From contig CCNA01000008.1 in the NCBI GenBank assembly GCA_000824805.1, positions 85,108 through 149,107 of the forward strand: a DNA stretch of 64,000 nt, in the 5' to 3' direction. The stretch comes from Mesorhizobium sp. SOD10. GTDB lineage: Bacteria; Pseudomonadota; Alphaproteobacteria; Rhizobiales; Rhizobiaceae. Positions within the stretch are counted from its first letter, which is position 1; each line of letters starts with the position of its first letter. Positions 54,450 to 63,828 of this stretch are shown in pieces. The notes under the pieces were generated by a model. The model did not search any database. It was given only the letters and a program-made list of their open reading frames with translations, and was not told the origin of the DNA. A program made the translations under genes and the position numbers.

Positions 54450-56392
54450 GCCGCCTTGCTCCGGTCGAGCGCGCGATATTCCTCGAGGCATGCCGGATTG
54501 GCGAGCGAGGCCATGTTCTTGACCGGCTTGCCCTCGAGTGTCGTGCGGGCAGCGCCCTCGACACGCTTGCCATTCAGCGTATAGGGCACCGCCTGCACCG
54601 CGTGAATGCGATGCGGCACGTGACGTGGCGAAGCGCCTTCTCGGATCGCCTTGCGAATTCGCGCGGCAAGCTCGGGGGTCAGCGCATAGCCGTCATTGAG
54701 CTGGACGCAAAGCACGATTTCCTCGTCGCCCTCGGCGGATGCTCCAAAGACCAGGCAATCCTCGATCTCGGCGAAGTTTTCGCAGGCGGCATAAATTTCC
54801 GCCGTGCCGATGCGCACGCCGCCGGGCTTCAGCGTCGTGTCGGAGCGGCCATGAATGATGCCTGAGCCATGGGCCGTCATTTCGGCGACGTCGCCATGCG
54901 TCCAGATCTCGCGGCGCGCGGCGAAATAGGTGGCGTGATAGCGCGCATCACCGTCCTTGCCCCAGAAGGTCAGCGGCATGGACGGGAACGGCTCGGTGCA
55001 GACGAGATCGCCCTGGCGGCCGATGATCGGCGCGTTGCGCTCGTCCATCACGGTGACCGCAAGACCGAGCCCTTTCACCGACAGCTCGCCGCGACGAACG
55101 GGGTGGATCGGCGAGCCCAGCAGGAAACAGCCGATGATCTCGGTGCCGCCGGAGATGGAAGCAAAGATCATATCGCGCTTGACATGCTCATAGACCCAGT
55201 CGAATTGCCCGGGCGACACCGGCGCACCGGCCGACAGCAGAGAGCGCAGCGACGAGAGATCGTGCAGGCGCCCCGGCGCGTAACCCTCGGCGGCAAGTGT
55301 GGCCAGATATTTGGGGCTGGTGCCGAAATGCGTGACCCTAGCGCGCTCGGCCATTTTCCAAAGCGGGCTAGGGTCGAGGCCATCGGCCGATTTCAGGACC
55401 GGCGCGCCGTCATAGAGCACCACCGCGGCACCGCAGGCTAGGCCGGAGATGAGCCAGTGATACATCATCCAGGCGGTGTTGGTGTACCAGCTCATGACGT
55501 CGCCGGGGCGAATGTCGCCGTGGAGCAGGTGTTCTTTCAAATGCTGGAGCAGCACGCCGCCGGCGCGGTGGACGATCGCTTTCGGCGCGCCTGTCGTGCC
55601 GGAGGTGTAAAGCACATAGGCCGGATGGTCGAAAGGCACGCGCTCGAAACTCAGCGGAGCGTCGCCGCCGAAATCGTCGAACGAAATGCAATCCGCCGCG
55701 CAGTTTGGCCGGGGCCCCGGCTCGCCGGTCAGCACCAGCGTTGTCACCGTCGGCATCGCGGCGACGATCTCGGCCAGCCTGCCGGAGATGTCGTGCTCCT
55801 TGCCGGCATAGCGGTAGCGCGGCGCGGCGAACAGCACCTTGACGCCGATCTGGCCGAGGCGGTCGACGATCGCGGCGGCGCCGAAATCCGGCGAACAGGA
55901 TGACCAGATGGCTCCTATGGAAAGCGTCGCCAGAAGCACTACCAGACCCTCGACGCGATTGGGCAAGATGCCGCCGACGCAATCGCCCTTGCCGATACCG
56001 GCCGCGCGCAGGCCATGCGCCGTCCGGGCGACGAGCCGGCGCAACGCGCCGAGCGTAACGGCGCGAAAATGACCGCTCTCGTCGACCTCGATGAGAGCGA
56101 CCCTTGCCTCGTCGCCGCGCAGCAGGTTTTCCGCGAGATTGAGCGAAGCTTGCGGCAGGAAGCGGCTCCCGGTCATCGGCGCATCGTCGTCGCGCAAGAA
56201 GGAGATCGCGCCGGGATCGCCGACGACCTCGGCGAAATCCCACACTGCCCGCCAGAAAGCGCCGGGATCGGCGACCGACCAGCGATGCAGCGTCTCGTAG
56301 TCGCGCGGGTCGAAGCCGTTGGCTGTCGAAAAGCGCGCAAGGTTGGACGATTGGAACGCGGCCGGCGCCGGCGTCCAAAGCACGGATGACAT
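54446..56392 (-). CDS. Acetoacetyl-CoA synthetase-like acyl-CoA ligase
   Basis: A 648-residue AMP-forming ligase close in length and order to acetoacetyl-CoA synthetase (AacS). LYTSGTTGAPKAIVHR is the P-loop, FGTSPKYLATL and SISGGTEIIGCF line the acyl site, HGDVAEM and HGRSDTTLKPGGVRIGTAEI mark the hinge, and YTLNGKRVEGA holds the catalytic Lys. GGGAGGAAA precedes the ATG. It should activate a beta-keto or short-chain acid for the thiolases nearby. Confidence 0.89.
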   Translation of the reverse strand: MSSVLWTPAPAAFQSSNLARFSTANGFDPRDYETLHRWSVADPGAFWRAVWDFAEVVGDPGAISFLRDDDAPMTGSRFLPQASLNLAENLLRGDEARVALIEVDESGHFRAVTLGALRRLVARTAHGLRAAGIGKGDCVGGILPNRVEGLVVLLATLSIGAIWSSCSPDFGAAAIVDRLGQIGVKVLFAAPRYRYAGKEHDISGRLAEIVAAMPTVTTLVLTGEPGPRPNCAADCISFDDFGGDAPLSFERVPFDHPAYVLYTSGTTGAPKAIVHRAGGVLLQHLKEHLLHGDIRPGDVMSWYTNTAWMMYHWLISGLACGAAVVLYDGAPVLKSADGLDPSPLWKMAERARVTHFGTSPKYLATLAAEGYAPGRLHDLSSLRSLLSAGAPVSPGQFDWVYEHVKRDMIFASISGGTEIIGCFLLGSPIHPVRRGELSVKGLGLAVTVMDERNAPIIGRQGDLVCTEPFPSMPLTFWGKDGDARYHATYFAARREIWTHGDVAEMTAHGSGIIHGRSDTTLKPGGVRIGTAEIYAACENFAEIEDCLVFGASAEGDEEIVLCVQLNDGYALTPELAARIRKAIREGASPRHVPHRIHAVQAVPYTLNGKRVEGAARTTLEGKPVKNMASLANPACLEEYRALDRSKAA

Positions 56393-56461
56393 GGATTTCC
56401 TCCCGCAATGCAGGCCGGGCTCGATGCCGCGACCTTGCCTGCCGATGCATTTCATGATTAT

Positions 56462-56482
56462 TGGTTATAACCAGAATGTCAA
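56462..56482. promoter_or_regulatory. Second copy of the TGGTTATAACCAGA operator, between ligase and thiolase genes
   Basis: TGGTTATAACCA (56462-56473) is a 12-bp perfect palindrome, and 14 bases (TGGTTATAACCAGA) match the copy at 50217-50232. For the leftward ligase operon, TTGACA (56482-56477) lies three bases upstream, so the operator covers the -35/-10 spacer. The rightward thiolase gene starts 53 bases away and is probably controlled by the same site. Confidence 0.75.
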
Positions 56483-56526
56483 GCGACGATCCGCCTCTGT
56501 GGATCGCGCGGGTCGGAGGATAAGAA

Positions 56527-57702
56527 ATGGATGCGGTTTATATCGTTGCAGCGAAGCGGACGCCCATCGGCAAGCTGAACGGCGCGTTCGCCAGCCTGTC
56601 GGCCGCGGAGCTGGGGGCGCAGCTTATCCAGGCGATGCTCGCCGAGGTACAGCTTGCGCCTGACGCCGTCGGCGAAGTGATCATGGGCCAGGTGCTGACG
56701 GGCGGGGCCGGGCAGAACCCGGCCAGGCAGGCTTCACTGAAGGCCGGCCTGCCGGTCAGCGTTCCCGCCATGACCGTCAACAAAGTGTGCGGCGCGGGCC
56801 AGAAGTCGATCCATCTCGCAGCCCAAGCCATTCGCTGCGGCGACGCCGATTGCGTGATCGCCGGCGGGCAGGATTCGATGACCTCGGCGCCGCATTTCAT
56901 TTCCGGTATCCGCGGCGGCATCCGCATGGGCGACCGTACCGTGAAGGATTCGATGATCACCGACGGCCTGTGGGACGCCTTCCATCAGGTGCATATGGGT
57001 GTCACCGCCGAAGAGCTGGCGCAGCGCTATCAGATCACCCGCGAGGAGCAGGACCGTTTCGCGCTGCGCTCGCAAGAGAAGGCCGACGCCGCCATCCGGG
57101 CCGGTCGGTTCGACGAAGAGATCGTCCCGATCTCGACAAAGGCCAAGCAGGGCGATCTCGTCATCGACCGCGACGAGCATCCCAATCCCTCCACCACCAT
57201 GGAAGGTCTCGGCCGGCTGAGACCGGTCTTCGATGCTGCGGGAACGATCACGGCCGGCAACTCATCCGGTCTCAATGACGGCGCCGCCGCGGTGCTCGTG
57301 ATGTCGGAGGCGCGGATGACCGAACTCGGCCTGACGCCCCTCGTCCGCATCGCGTCTTACGCTTCCGCCGGTGTCGAGCCGATGGACATGGGCCTCGGAC
57401 CGGTGGCGGCTTCGCGCCGCGCGCTCGACAAGGCCGGCTGGCGCGCATCCGACCTCGACGTGATGGAGATCAACGAGGCTTTCGCCGCTCAGGCCATCGC
57501 GGTCAACCGCGAGATGGGGTGGGACGAGGACATCATCAACGTGAGCGGAGGCGCCATCGCGCTTGGCCATCCGCTCGCCGGCTCCGGCTGCCGCATCGTG
57601 GTGACGCTGCTCCACGAGATGGTCCGCCGCGACGCGCGGAAAGGCCTCGCTTCGCTCTGCATCGGCGGCGGCCAGGGCGTGGCGATCTGCCTGGAGCGAT
57701 GA
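56527..57702 (+). CDS. Acetyl-CoA C-acetyltransferase (biosynthetic-type thiolase)
   Basis: A 391-residue type II thiolase. The nucleophilic Cys is in [16 protein letters not shown] near residue 88, [10 protein letters not shown] holds the catalytic Glu/Asn, [14 protein letters not shown] the His, and [10 protein letters not shown] the second Cys. It interconverts acetoacetyl-CoA and two acetyl-CoA. GGAGGA precedes the ATG. Divergent from the ligase operon behind the shared palindrome, it completes acetoacetate use together with the ligase. Confidence 0.93.
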   Translation: MDAVYIVAAKRTPIGKLNGAFASLSAAELGAQLIQAMLAEVQLAPDAVGEVIMGQVLTGGAGQNPARQASLKAGLPVSVPAMTVNKVCGAGQKSIHLAAQAIRCGDADCVIAGGQDSMTSAPHFISGIRGGIRMGDRTVKDSMITDGLWDAFHQVHMGVTAEELAQRYQITREEQDRFALRSQEKADAAIRAGRFDEEIVPISTKAKQGDLVIDRDEHPNPSTTMEGLGRLRPVFDAAGTITAGNSSGLNDGAAAVLVMSEARMTELGLTPLVRIASYASAGVEPMDMGLGPVAASRRALDKAGWRASDLDVMEINEAFAAQAIAVNREMGWDEDIINVSGGAIALGHPLAGSGCRIVVTLLHEMVRRDARKGLASLCIGGGQGVAICLER

Positions 57703-57855
57703 GCACGGCGGTCGCCTTTGCTTGGGCTTGCGCGAGAGATGCGCTTCACCCCGCAATCGCATTGGCGCGTGATTTGACGCGGTACCTGCCCGACCAGCAG
57801 TCTGCCGGGGCCGGTCCTGCTCGGCCGACGCAATTGCGCTGCCGCGCTGGATCGT

Positions 57856-58493
57856 TTAGCGGCCGTAGTGGCGGACCGCGCCTGCGGGCTCCCGACCGGC
57901 TAGAAATTCTTCAATGAGCGAAAGAATCTCATCAGTGTTGTTGCCGGCCCAGGGGAGATGATCAGCGCCAGGGAGTTCGACCAAACGTGCGTTCGGTATG
58001 CTGGCGGCAAGCTGCCGCCCCCTTCAATATCAACGCAGGCGTCTCCCGTTCGGTGAATGACCAGGGTCGGAACACGGATGCGGGGAAGGATACCGGTGAT
58101 ATCGATCTCGCTGTTCAGACGCATAAGCGCCATGGCGGCGGCGGGAGTCGCGCCGAGCCGCTCGTATCGTCCCCACCATTCTTGGAATGCCGCATTTCCG
58201 ACCATCGAGGGAGCGAACATGGGCAGGCTCGCGCCGCTGCCCCAACTCGTATCGACATAGTGCAACAGTCTCTGCAAGGCCTCTTCGCTTCTGATCCAAG
58301 AGGCAAAGTGCGCGAACGCACCATAGAGCACGAGCGCTTCGCAGCGGTGCGGCTGCGTGGCGGCGAAATAGGCGGCGAGCGAGCCGCCTTCGGAGGGCCC
58401 GATGATGGCCGCCCGTTCGACGCCCACAGCATCCAGGACGGCACGCAAGTCATCTACGCGCGCATCCCGATCGCAGATCTCGTGCGTAATGGA
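57856..58493 (-). pseudogene. Decayed alpha/beta-hydrolase (adenylate-cyclase-associated type)
   Basis: The frame starting after TGA 58494-58496 shows DDLRAVLDAVGVERAAIIGP and then SEGGSLAAYFAATQPHRCEA (nucleophile Ser), and IRVPTLVIHRTGDACVDIEG (acid Asp). At the G5 run (58018-58022 on the plus strand) one base seems lost; the next frame continues as ASIPNARLVELPGADHLPWA (catalytic His) to TAA at 57856-57858. The N-terminal 80 or so residues, with the oxyanion region, are missing. Two lesions make this a pseudogene. The family usually has a C-terminal cyclase domain, also absent. Confidence 0.7.
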
Positions 58494-59334
58494 TCAGTTC
58501 CTATCGATTGGCACGGCAGGCTCCGACATCCCGACCTCCACGGTCACGACAAGATATTTCCGACGCTCAAGGACCTGGAGAAGGCGAGAGACGTCATAAC
58601 CAACGGTTGGGGCGAAATCGTTGGCGTCGGGTTCGTTGCCTGCCCGCCAAAAGGTACGATGGCCCGATATCCTGATGGCGCCAACGAATCTTCTGACCAA
58701 GCTTTCGCGATCAGTGGCACGCGGCAGGGCAGAAAGCCGGTGACTGATCATTGGATCTTCTACTCTTCGTCTGCCGCGACCCCGTATTCCTGCCAAAAAC
58801 CGAACCCACCGGGATCGGCGCGGAGCAGCTGTCCCGATTTCGGCGCTACGGATCATGTCTTCGTCGCTTGCGATCCCGAGCAGCACATCCTTGTCAGCCA
58901 TCGCAACCGCGCTCAAATCGCGCGTGACAAGGACGTCCGTGCTGTCTGGCCTCACCGCGACTGCTGGTGACGTCATAACGTCCATTGTGACCAGGGCGCT
59001 CGCTCTGCGGCGAAGCCGAACGCCGGGCCACGGCCGCCGTGCGGGTATCGCCTTTGATGTGTCCATTGTGTGCGGCAATTACCTCGCCAATGCTCCGGCC
59101 TGAATTGCGAGGACAGAAGCCGCACCGAGCCTGTCAGCCGAAGGAACCCCGCATTGGCGCGGTGTTGAAAATGTTTGCGCCGCGCTATGTTACTTAGCAC
59201 GCCGCGCCTTTTCTCTCGTTGGTGGCGCCGGCCATGCTCTGATCCCTCAAAAAGGGCTGTGTCATTGGTTTAAATTTTTGAGACCGACGGCGGGCTCCGT
59301 CACATTGACGACTCGCCCAACAGGGAGGAAGACA
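58494..59334. other. Region without a supported gene
   Basis: Open frames exist on both strands (e.g. a 194-codon minus frame ending at 58494 and a plus frame to 58970). Neither has a good ribosome site or recognisable domain, and each looks like a shadow or remnant. The minus frame is in phase with the hydrolase fragment but its sequence is not hydrolase-like. GC content seems lower than in neighbouring genes. The last 60 bases carry the ribosome site of the TRAP binding protein. Confidence 0.4.
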
Positions 59335-60453
59335 ATGAGCGAAGTATCGCGCTGTCAATCACGACGAAGATTCCTGAAGACGAGCGGACTTGTCGCCGGG
59401 CTGACGGCGACAGCGGTTACCGCCCCCTGGGTCCGAAGGGCCGGAGCCGCTGACACAATCACCTGGAAAATTCAGACCTCGTGGCCGGCTGGTGTCGGAC
59501 TTGAAACCTTTCAGAACTGGTGTGGTACCATCAAGGAAAAAACCGGAGGACAACTCGCGTTTCAGCCGTTCAAGGCAAAGGATATCGTAGGCGACTTCGA
59601 ACTCCTCGACGGCGTGAAGAACGGCGTCCTCGAAGCGATGAACTCGTTTTCACTTTACTGGGCCGGAAAGCTTCCCGCCGCTGCGTTCCTGTCCTCCTAC
59701 ACGATGGGGCTTCGCTATCCGCACGAATGGGACATGTTTTTCTATTCGAAAGGCGGCCTGCAGGCCGCGCGCGACCTGTATGCCAAACAAGGTCTTTACT
59801 ACGTCAACCGCATTCATCATGGCCCGAACATCATCCACTCAAAGACACCGATCCGCTCGATCGAGGATTTCAGGGATCTGAAGCTGCGCGTGCCAGGCGG
59901 GATGATCGCCGAGACATTCGCGAAAGCCGGCGCCAAGACGACGCTGCTGCCGGGCGGCGAGGTGTTCTCAGCGCTGGAGAAGGGCACGATCGATGCCGCC
60001 GACTACACAGGCCCAGCGGTAAACTGGGCGCTCGGCTTCCAGCAGGTGACCAAATACATTTCCATGGGGCCGCCTGGACTGATGTCGCTGTATCAGCCCG
60101 TCGACCTGATGGATTTCGCCGTCAACATGAATGTCTGGAACCAACTCCCGGACAACCTCAAGAAGTTCGTGGAAGACGAGATCCAGGTCTATTCGAACAC
60201 CCATTTCGGCGCGATCCAGAAGGCCGACATGGAGGCTTGGCACAAGTTCACCGACGCGGGCATCGAAATCAACCGGCTTGGCGCAGAAGACCTCCAGAAG
60301 TTCCAGGAAATCGCGGTGCCGATCTGGTTCGAGTGGGCCAACAAGGACAAGGACGCGGCGCGCATCTTCAAGCTGCAGCTTGAGGTGATGGAGAACCCGA
60401 CTGTCGGTTATGTGACGCCGGACATGTATCAGGGATTGTCGATCAACCTCTGA
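59335..60453 (+). CDS. TRAP transporter substrate-binding protein (DctP family)
   Basis: A 372-residue periplasmic protein with a twin-arginine signal (SRRRFLKTSG, cleavage near AGAA). The body has TWKIQTSWPAGVGLETFQNW, FRDLKLRVPGGMIAETFAKA (the ligand carboxylate Arg) and ALEKGTIDAADYTGPAVNWA. This pattern resembles the TakP/2-oxoacid and chloroaromatic-acid-type TRAP binding proteins. AGGGAGGAA precedes the ATG. First gene of a three-gene TRAP operon. Confidence 0.9.
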   Translation: MSEVSRCQSRRRFLKTSGLVAGLTATAVTAPWVRRAGAADTITWKIQTSWPAGVGLETFQNWCGTIKEKTGGQLAFQPFKAKDIVGDFELLDGVKNGVLEAMNSFSLYWAGKLPAAAFLSSYTMGLRYPHEWDMFFYSKGGLQAARDLYAKQGLYYVNRIHHGPNIIHSKTPIRSIEDFRDLKLRVPGGMIAETFAKAGAKTTLLPGGEVFSALEKGTIDAADYTGPAVNWALGFQQVTKYISMGPPGLMSLYQPVDLMDFAVNMNVWNQLPDNLKKFVEDEIQVYSNTHFGAIQKADMEAWHKFTDAGIEINRLGAEDLQKFQEIAVPIWFEWANKDKDAARIFKLQLEVMENPTVGYVTPDMYQGLSINL

Positions 60454-60461
60454 GGCTCTCC

Positions 60462-60486
60462 GCGCCCGTTCTGTCCGGGCGGGCGC
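60462..60486 (+). other. Intra-operon hairpin after the TRAP binding protein
   Basis: GCGCCCG and CGGGCGC form a 7-bp stem around an 11-base loop, nine bases after the binding-protein stop and 25 before the small permease start. No T tract. Confidence 0.5.
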
Positions 60487-60511
60487 ACTCTCCTTCAAGA
60501 GGCGGTCGCCG

Positions 60512-61615
60512 ATGCCCTCACTCACATTTGTGCTGCCGCACTGGCTTTACTGGTTGAGCCTCGTGCTTTTTCCGCTTGCCGCGGTCTTCTTCGTCTATCG
60601 CGAGCGGGCTCGACGCGATGCCGGCCGAGCCAACCTGTTCCTCGCCTATTTCTTCCTGGTAACTGCCGGTTTTCTCGGCATGCACCGTTTCTATCTGAAG
60701 AGCCGCTGGGGATTCTTGTTCATCCCATTCTTCGTCGCAGTGCTCTGGACCAGTACCCAGGTGCGGGATGGGCGCGAAGCGTTGTCTCTGGCCCGATCCC
60801 AAGCCGAGCACGCCGAAAGGGTCCTGACGCAAACCAGGGCGGATGTCGCGTCCGGCAAGAACGGTGCCGCCGGTCGCCTTGCCAGGGCCGAGGCGGAAGC
60901 GGCAACGGCGCGCACCAATAACGCTGCCGCTCTCACTGGGCTCTCCCGCTCGAACGCCCTTGCCCGAGTTGCCGGAATTCTCCTCGGCCTCGTTCTCGCA
61001 GGCGACATCTTTCTGATGCCGGGCCTCGTTCGCCGCGCTCGCGAACGCGAGGTTCAACCGGCCCCGAGCGACACCCATCCGCTGGTGACCGACGTGCCCG
61101 CCACGCCGGTCAAAGCTCCGCTCGCTGTCTTCCGGCCCGTCGACCGGCTGGTCAGGGTAACGGGCGAGCTGGTCGCCTACTGGTCGGTCCTGGCGGTCAT
61201 CGCCTACTATTACGAGGTCGTGGCCCGTTATGTTTTCAATTCGCCGACGAACTGGGTGCATGAGAGCATGTTTCTTATGTTTGGCATCCAGTACATGCTG
61301 GCAGGAGCCTATGCTTATCGCGACGAAACCCATGTTCGAGTGGACATCCTCTACAGCCACCTGTCCGAACGCGGTCGGGCTCTCTGCGACATCATCACCT
61401 CGGCCTTCTTCTTCCTGTTCATCGGCACCATGCTGGTCACAGGATGGCGATTTGCGAGTGATGCCATGGCGGTTGGCGAACGCTCGTTCACCGAATGGGG
61501 AATTCAATACTGGCCGGTGAAGCTCGCGATCCCCATTGGGGCGGCCCTCCTGTTGCTTCAGGGCCTGTCCCGGCTGATGCGAGACATCTCCACCGCATTC
61601 GGAAGGACTCGCTGA
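60512..61615 (+). CDS. TRAP small permease (DctQ) fused to an N-terminal TM2-like domain
   Basis: A 367-residue protein, about twice the usual DctQ length. Residues 1-75 hold two to three helices with the TM2-type motif GFLGMHRFYL (53-62). Residues 85-145 are an Ala/Glu/Arg-rich probable coiled coil (ARSQAEHAERVLTQTRADVA), followed by another helix near 150-170. The standard four-helix DctQ domain begins near 200 (ARYVFNSPTNWVHE, GAYAYRDETHVRVDIL). The added part may anchor or regulate the transporter. Confidence 0.87.
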   Translation: MPSLTFVLPHWLYWLSLVLFPLAAVFFVYRERARRDAGRANLFLAYFFLVTAGFLGMHRFYLKSRWGFLFIPFFVAVLWTSTQVRDGREALSLARSQAEHAERVLTQTRADVASGKNGAAGRLARAEAEAATARTNNAAALTGLSRSNALARVAGILLGLVLAGDIFLMPGLVRRAREREVQPAPSDTHPLVTDVPATPVKAPLAVFRPVDRLVRVTGELVAYWSVLAVIAYYYEVVARYVFNSPTNWVHESMFLMFGIQYMLAGAYAYRDETHVRVDILYSHLSERGRALCDIITSAFFFLFIGTMLVTGWRFASDAMAVGERSFTEWGIQYWPVKLAIPIGAALLLLQGLSRLMRDISTAFGRTR

Positions 61616-61618
61616 GCG

Positions 61619-62989
61619 ATGGGTCTCGAGCTTCCGATCCTCTGGCTCAGCATATTGATGTTCGGAGGCTTGGGCGTGCTTTTGCTGCTCGGATTGCCAA
61701 TGGCGTTCTGTACCGGCAGCCTTGCTGTGCTTTTTCTCTTTCTTTTCGGCAATTCGTCCATGTTGAATATGCTGCCGTCTCGGGTCTTCCCGTTCATGAC
61801 GGATTATCAACTCTCGGCGGTGCCGCTTTTCATCTTCATGGCAGCGATTCTTGAGAAGGCAGGCATCATCGAGGAATTGTTCGACGTCGTCTACAAATGG
61901 CTGGGCGGGCTGAAGGGGGGACTCGCGTCGGCCACGGTCGTCTCTTGCACGCTGTTGGCTGCCATGGTTGGCGTGGTCGGAGCGACTGAAGTGACGATGG
62001 GCATGATTGCATTGCCTGCCATGCTGCGACGCAATTATGATGCCAAGCTCGCCTGCGGCTCGCTTCTTGCAGGCGGCACACTTGGCATCCTCATACCCCC
62101 TTCCGTCATGGCGATCGTCTATGCCGTCGTCGCGCAGCAGTCGCTGGGCGAGCTTTTGATCGGGTCGGTGTTTCCCGGTCTGCTGCTGTCCGGGATGTAC
62201 GTGGCGTATGTGACGGCGCGCTGCTACATTAACCCCAAGCTCGGCCCGGCGTTGCCGCCGGAAGAGCGCATCGCCTTTGTCCAAAAACTCAAGCTTTTGC
62301 GCCGCACTTTCATGCCGATCCTGCTGATCCTGGTGGTGCTCGGGGTCATCTTCATGGGTATTGCCACGCCGGTCGAAGCCGCAGGCATCGGTACATTCGG
62401 CGCTTTCATCGTCTGCGCCGCGCATCGGCGCCTCACCTGGGAGACAATCCGGGAGGCCGGCCTCGCAACGCTCAAGGCCACCGCAATGGTGATGTGGATA
62501 TTCTTCGGCGCCACCATGTTCGTCGGCTTCTTCATCCTGAAGGGTGGGCAGAATTTCGTCGCCGAATCGATACTCGGAACAGGCTTGGCGCCTTACGGCA
62601 TTCTTGTTCTGATGATGATCATCCTGTTCGTCCTCGGCATGTTTCTGGACTGGGTGGGCATCCTCCTTCTGACCGTACCGATCTTCCTGCCCATTCTAAA
62701 AACGCTTCAATTCGACGGCACTTTCGGATTGGCTGGAGTAGCTCCTGAAGATGTGCCGCTTTGGTATGGCGTAATCTTCATGGTCAACATGCAGATGGCG
62801 TTCCTCAGCCCACCCTTCGGCTATTCGCTTTTTTATTTGAAAAGCGTTGCGCCGCGGGAGATCTCTATGGCGACGATCTTCATGTCTGCGGTCCCGTTCT
62901 TGTGCCTGCAGGCGATCGGCGTAGGACTATGTATCGTGTTCCCCTCGATCGTCCTATGGCTGCCGAAGGTCATGTACGGAGGCGATTGA
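61619..62989 (+). CDS. TRAP transporter large permease (DctM family)
   Basis: A 456-residue membrane protein with about 12 helices. LLLLGLPMAFCTGSLAVLF, AGGTLGILIPPSVMAIVYAV and LGMFLDWVGILLLTVPIFLP are the DctM signatures, including the PPS ion-site stretch. It begins three bases after the small permease stop. With the binding protein it forms a Na+ or H+-driven importer for an organic acid. Confidence 0.92.
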   Translation: MGLELPILWLSILMFGGLGVLLLLGLPMAFCTGSLAVLFLFLFGNSSMLNMLPSRVFPFMTDYQLSAVPLFIFMAAILEKAGIIEELFDVVYKWLGGLKGGLASATVVSCTLLAAMVGVVGATEVTMGMIALPAMLRRNYDAKLACGSLLAGGTLGILIPPSVMAIVYAVVAQQSLGELLIGSVFPGLLLSGMYVAYVTARCYINPKLGPALPPEERIAFVQKLKLLRRTFMPILLILVVLGVIFMGIATPVEAAGIGTFGAFIVCAAHRRLTWETIREAGLATLKATAMVMWIFFGATMFVGFFILKGGQNFVAESILGTGLAPYGILVLMMIILFVLGMFLDWVGILLLTVPIFLPILKTLQFDGTFGLAGVAPEDVPLWYGVIFMVNMQMAFLSPPFGYSLFYLKSVAPREISMATIFMSAVPFLCLQAIGVGLCIVFPSIVLWLPKVMYGGD

Positions 62990-63251
62990 CCGCGTTTGCA
63001 GCCTTCGTCATCCGATGCCGCGCCTCAATCAAATATGATGCTTTTTTGAACCGCCTCGCCTTTTTCGGCTTCTTTGCGCGCGGTGATGGGACGGTCCTTG
63101 AAATAGTTCTGGCATGAGTGCGGGTGTGGCGCCGGCAACCAATCTTGGAGCGCGGGCTGTCCGCTTGCAGAATTAGGCGAGCGGAAGCAGCCATTGGGCT
63201 TCCGACCGCATCCGGCCGTTACAAAGCCCGCTGGAGCGTCGTCGACTTGAT

Positions 63252-63791
63252 TTAGGCTCCCGCCAAGGTCTTGAGCCTGTCGAGCGCCGGAGCGAGGCCC
63301 TTCAGCGAGACCGACAGCGTCAGATCCTTCTGGTCGGTGCTTCTGAGCTTGACCTTCAGCACGGAGCCGGCGCGCAAGGCCGAAGCGGTCTGTTCGTCGA
63401 AGCTGAGCGGCACGACGCAGCCGGCCGGCAGGCAGGTCGAGAAACGCAGCGGCTCGAGCGGCTGGCCGTCATCGACCTGCAAGGTGGCGCCGGCCTCGAG
63501 CAGCAGCCCGAACGGCAGAATGAGCGTGCCGGCAAGGCTGTCATCGGCGTTGTGCCTCAGTTCCACGGCCAGGATGCGCTGGCCGTTCTGCTGCGTCTGC
63601 TGCTGCGAGATCGCGCACACCACGTTGGATGCGTTGCTTTGGCATGTCAGGCTCCAGTCCTGATAGGTCTCCTGCAGCGAGGACGCTCCGCCGGGCAGCG
63701 CCGGCCCCTTCTGCTGAGCGAACACCGGTGCGGCAAACATCACCAATGCCACGGCTGCCGCGGCTGTTCGTGGGAGCTTCGAAAATCGCAA
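63252..63791 (-). CDS. Invasion-associated locus B (IalB) family protein
   Basis: A 179-residue periplasmic protein with a Sec signal peptide (AAPVFA|QQ). The IalB domain follows: YQDWSLTC, CAISQQQ, LRFSTCLPAGCVVPLSF and a Leu-rich C-terminus. Four Cys could form two disulfides. In Bartonella and Brucella such proteins aid host-cell entry, but they are widespread in non-pathogenic rhizobia, where the role is unclear. It lies 37 bases after an autotransporter-like gene. Confidence 0.9.
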   Translation of the reverse strand: MRFSKLPRTAAAAVALVMFAAPVFAQQKGPALPGGASSLQETYQDWSLTCQSNASNVVCAISQQQTQQNGQRILAVELRHNADDSLAGTLILPFGLLLEAGATLQVDDGQPLEPLRFSTCLPAGCVVPLSFDEQTASALRAGSVLKVKLRSTDQKDLTLSVSLKGLAPALDRLKTLAGA

Positions 63792-63828
63792 CTCAACATC
63801 CTTCCTTCTGACGCCTGACGGCGGTTGG

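Noticed and set aside
57987..58970. A 327-codon plus-strand ORF
   Set aside because: Overlaps the hydrolase remnant in antisense; the part beyond it has suggestive stretches but no recognised domain or ribosome site.
58494..59078. A 194-codon minus-strand ORF in phase with the hydrolase fragment
   Set aside because: It ends at the TGA just before the hydrolase frame but its sequence lacks hydrolase N-terminal features and any good start, so it was not joined to the pseudogene or called a gene.
60518..62425. A 635-codon minus-strand frame opposite the TRAP permeases
   Set aside because: Shadow of two genes with clear membrane-protein signatures; its composition is charged and repetitive.
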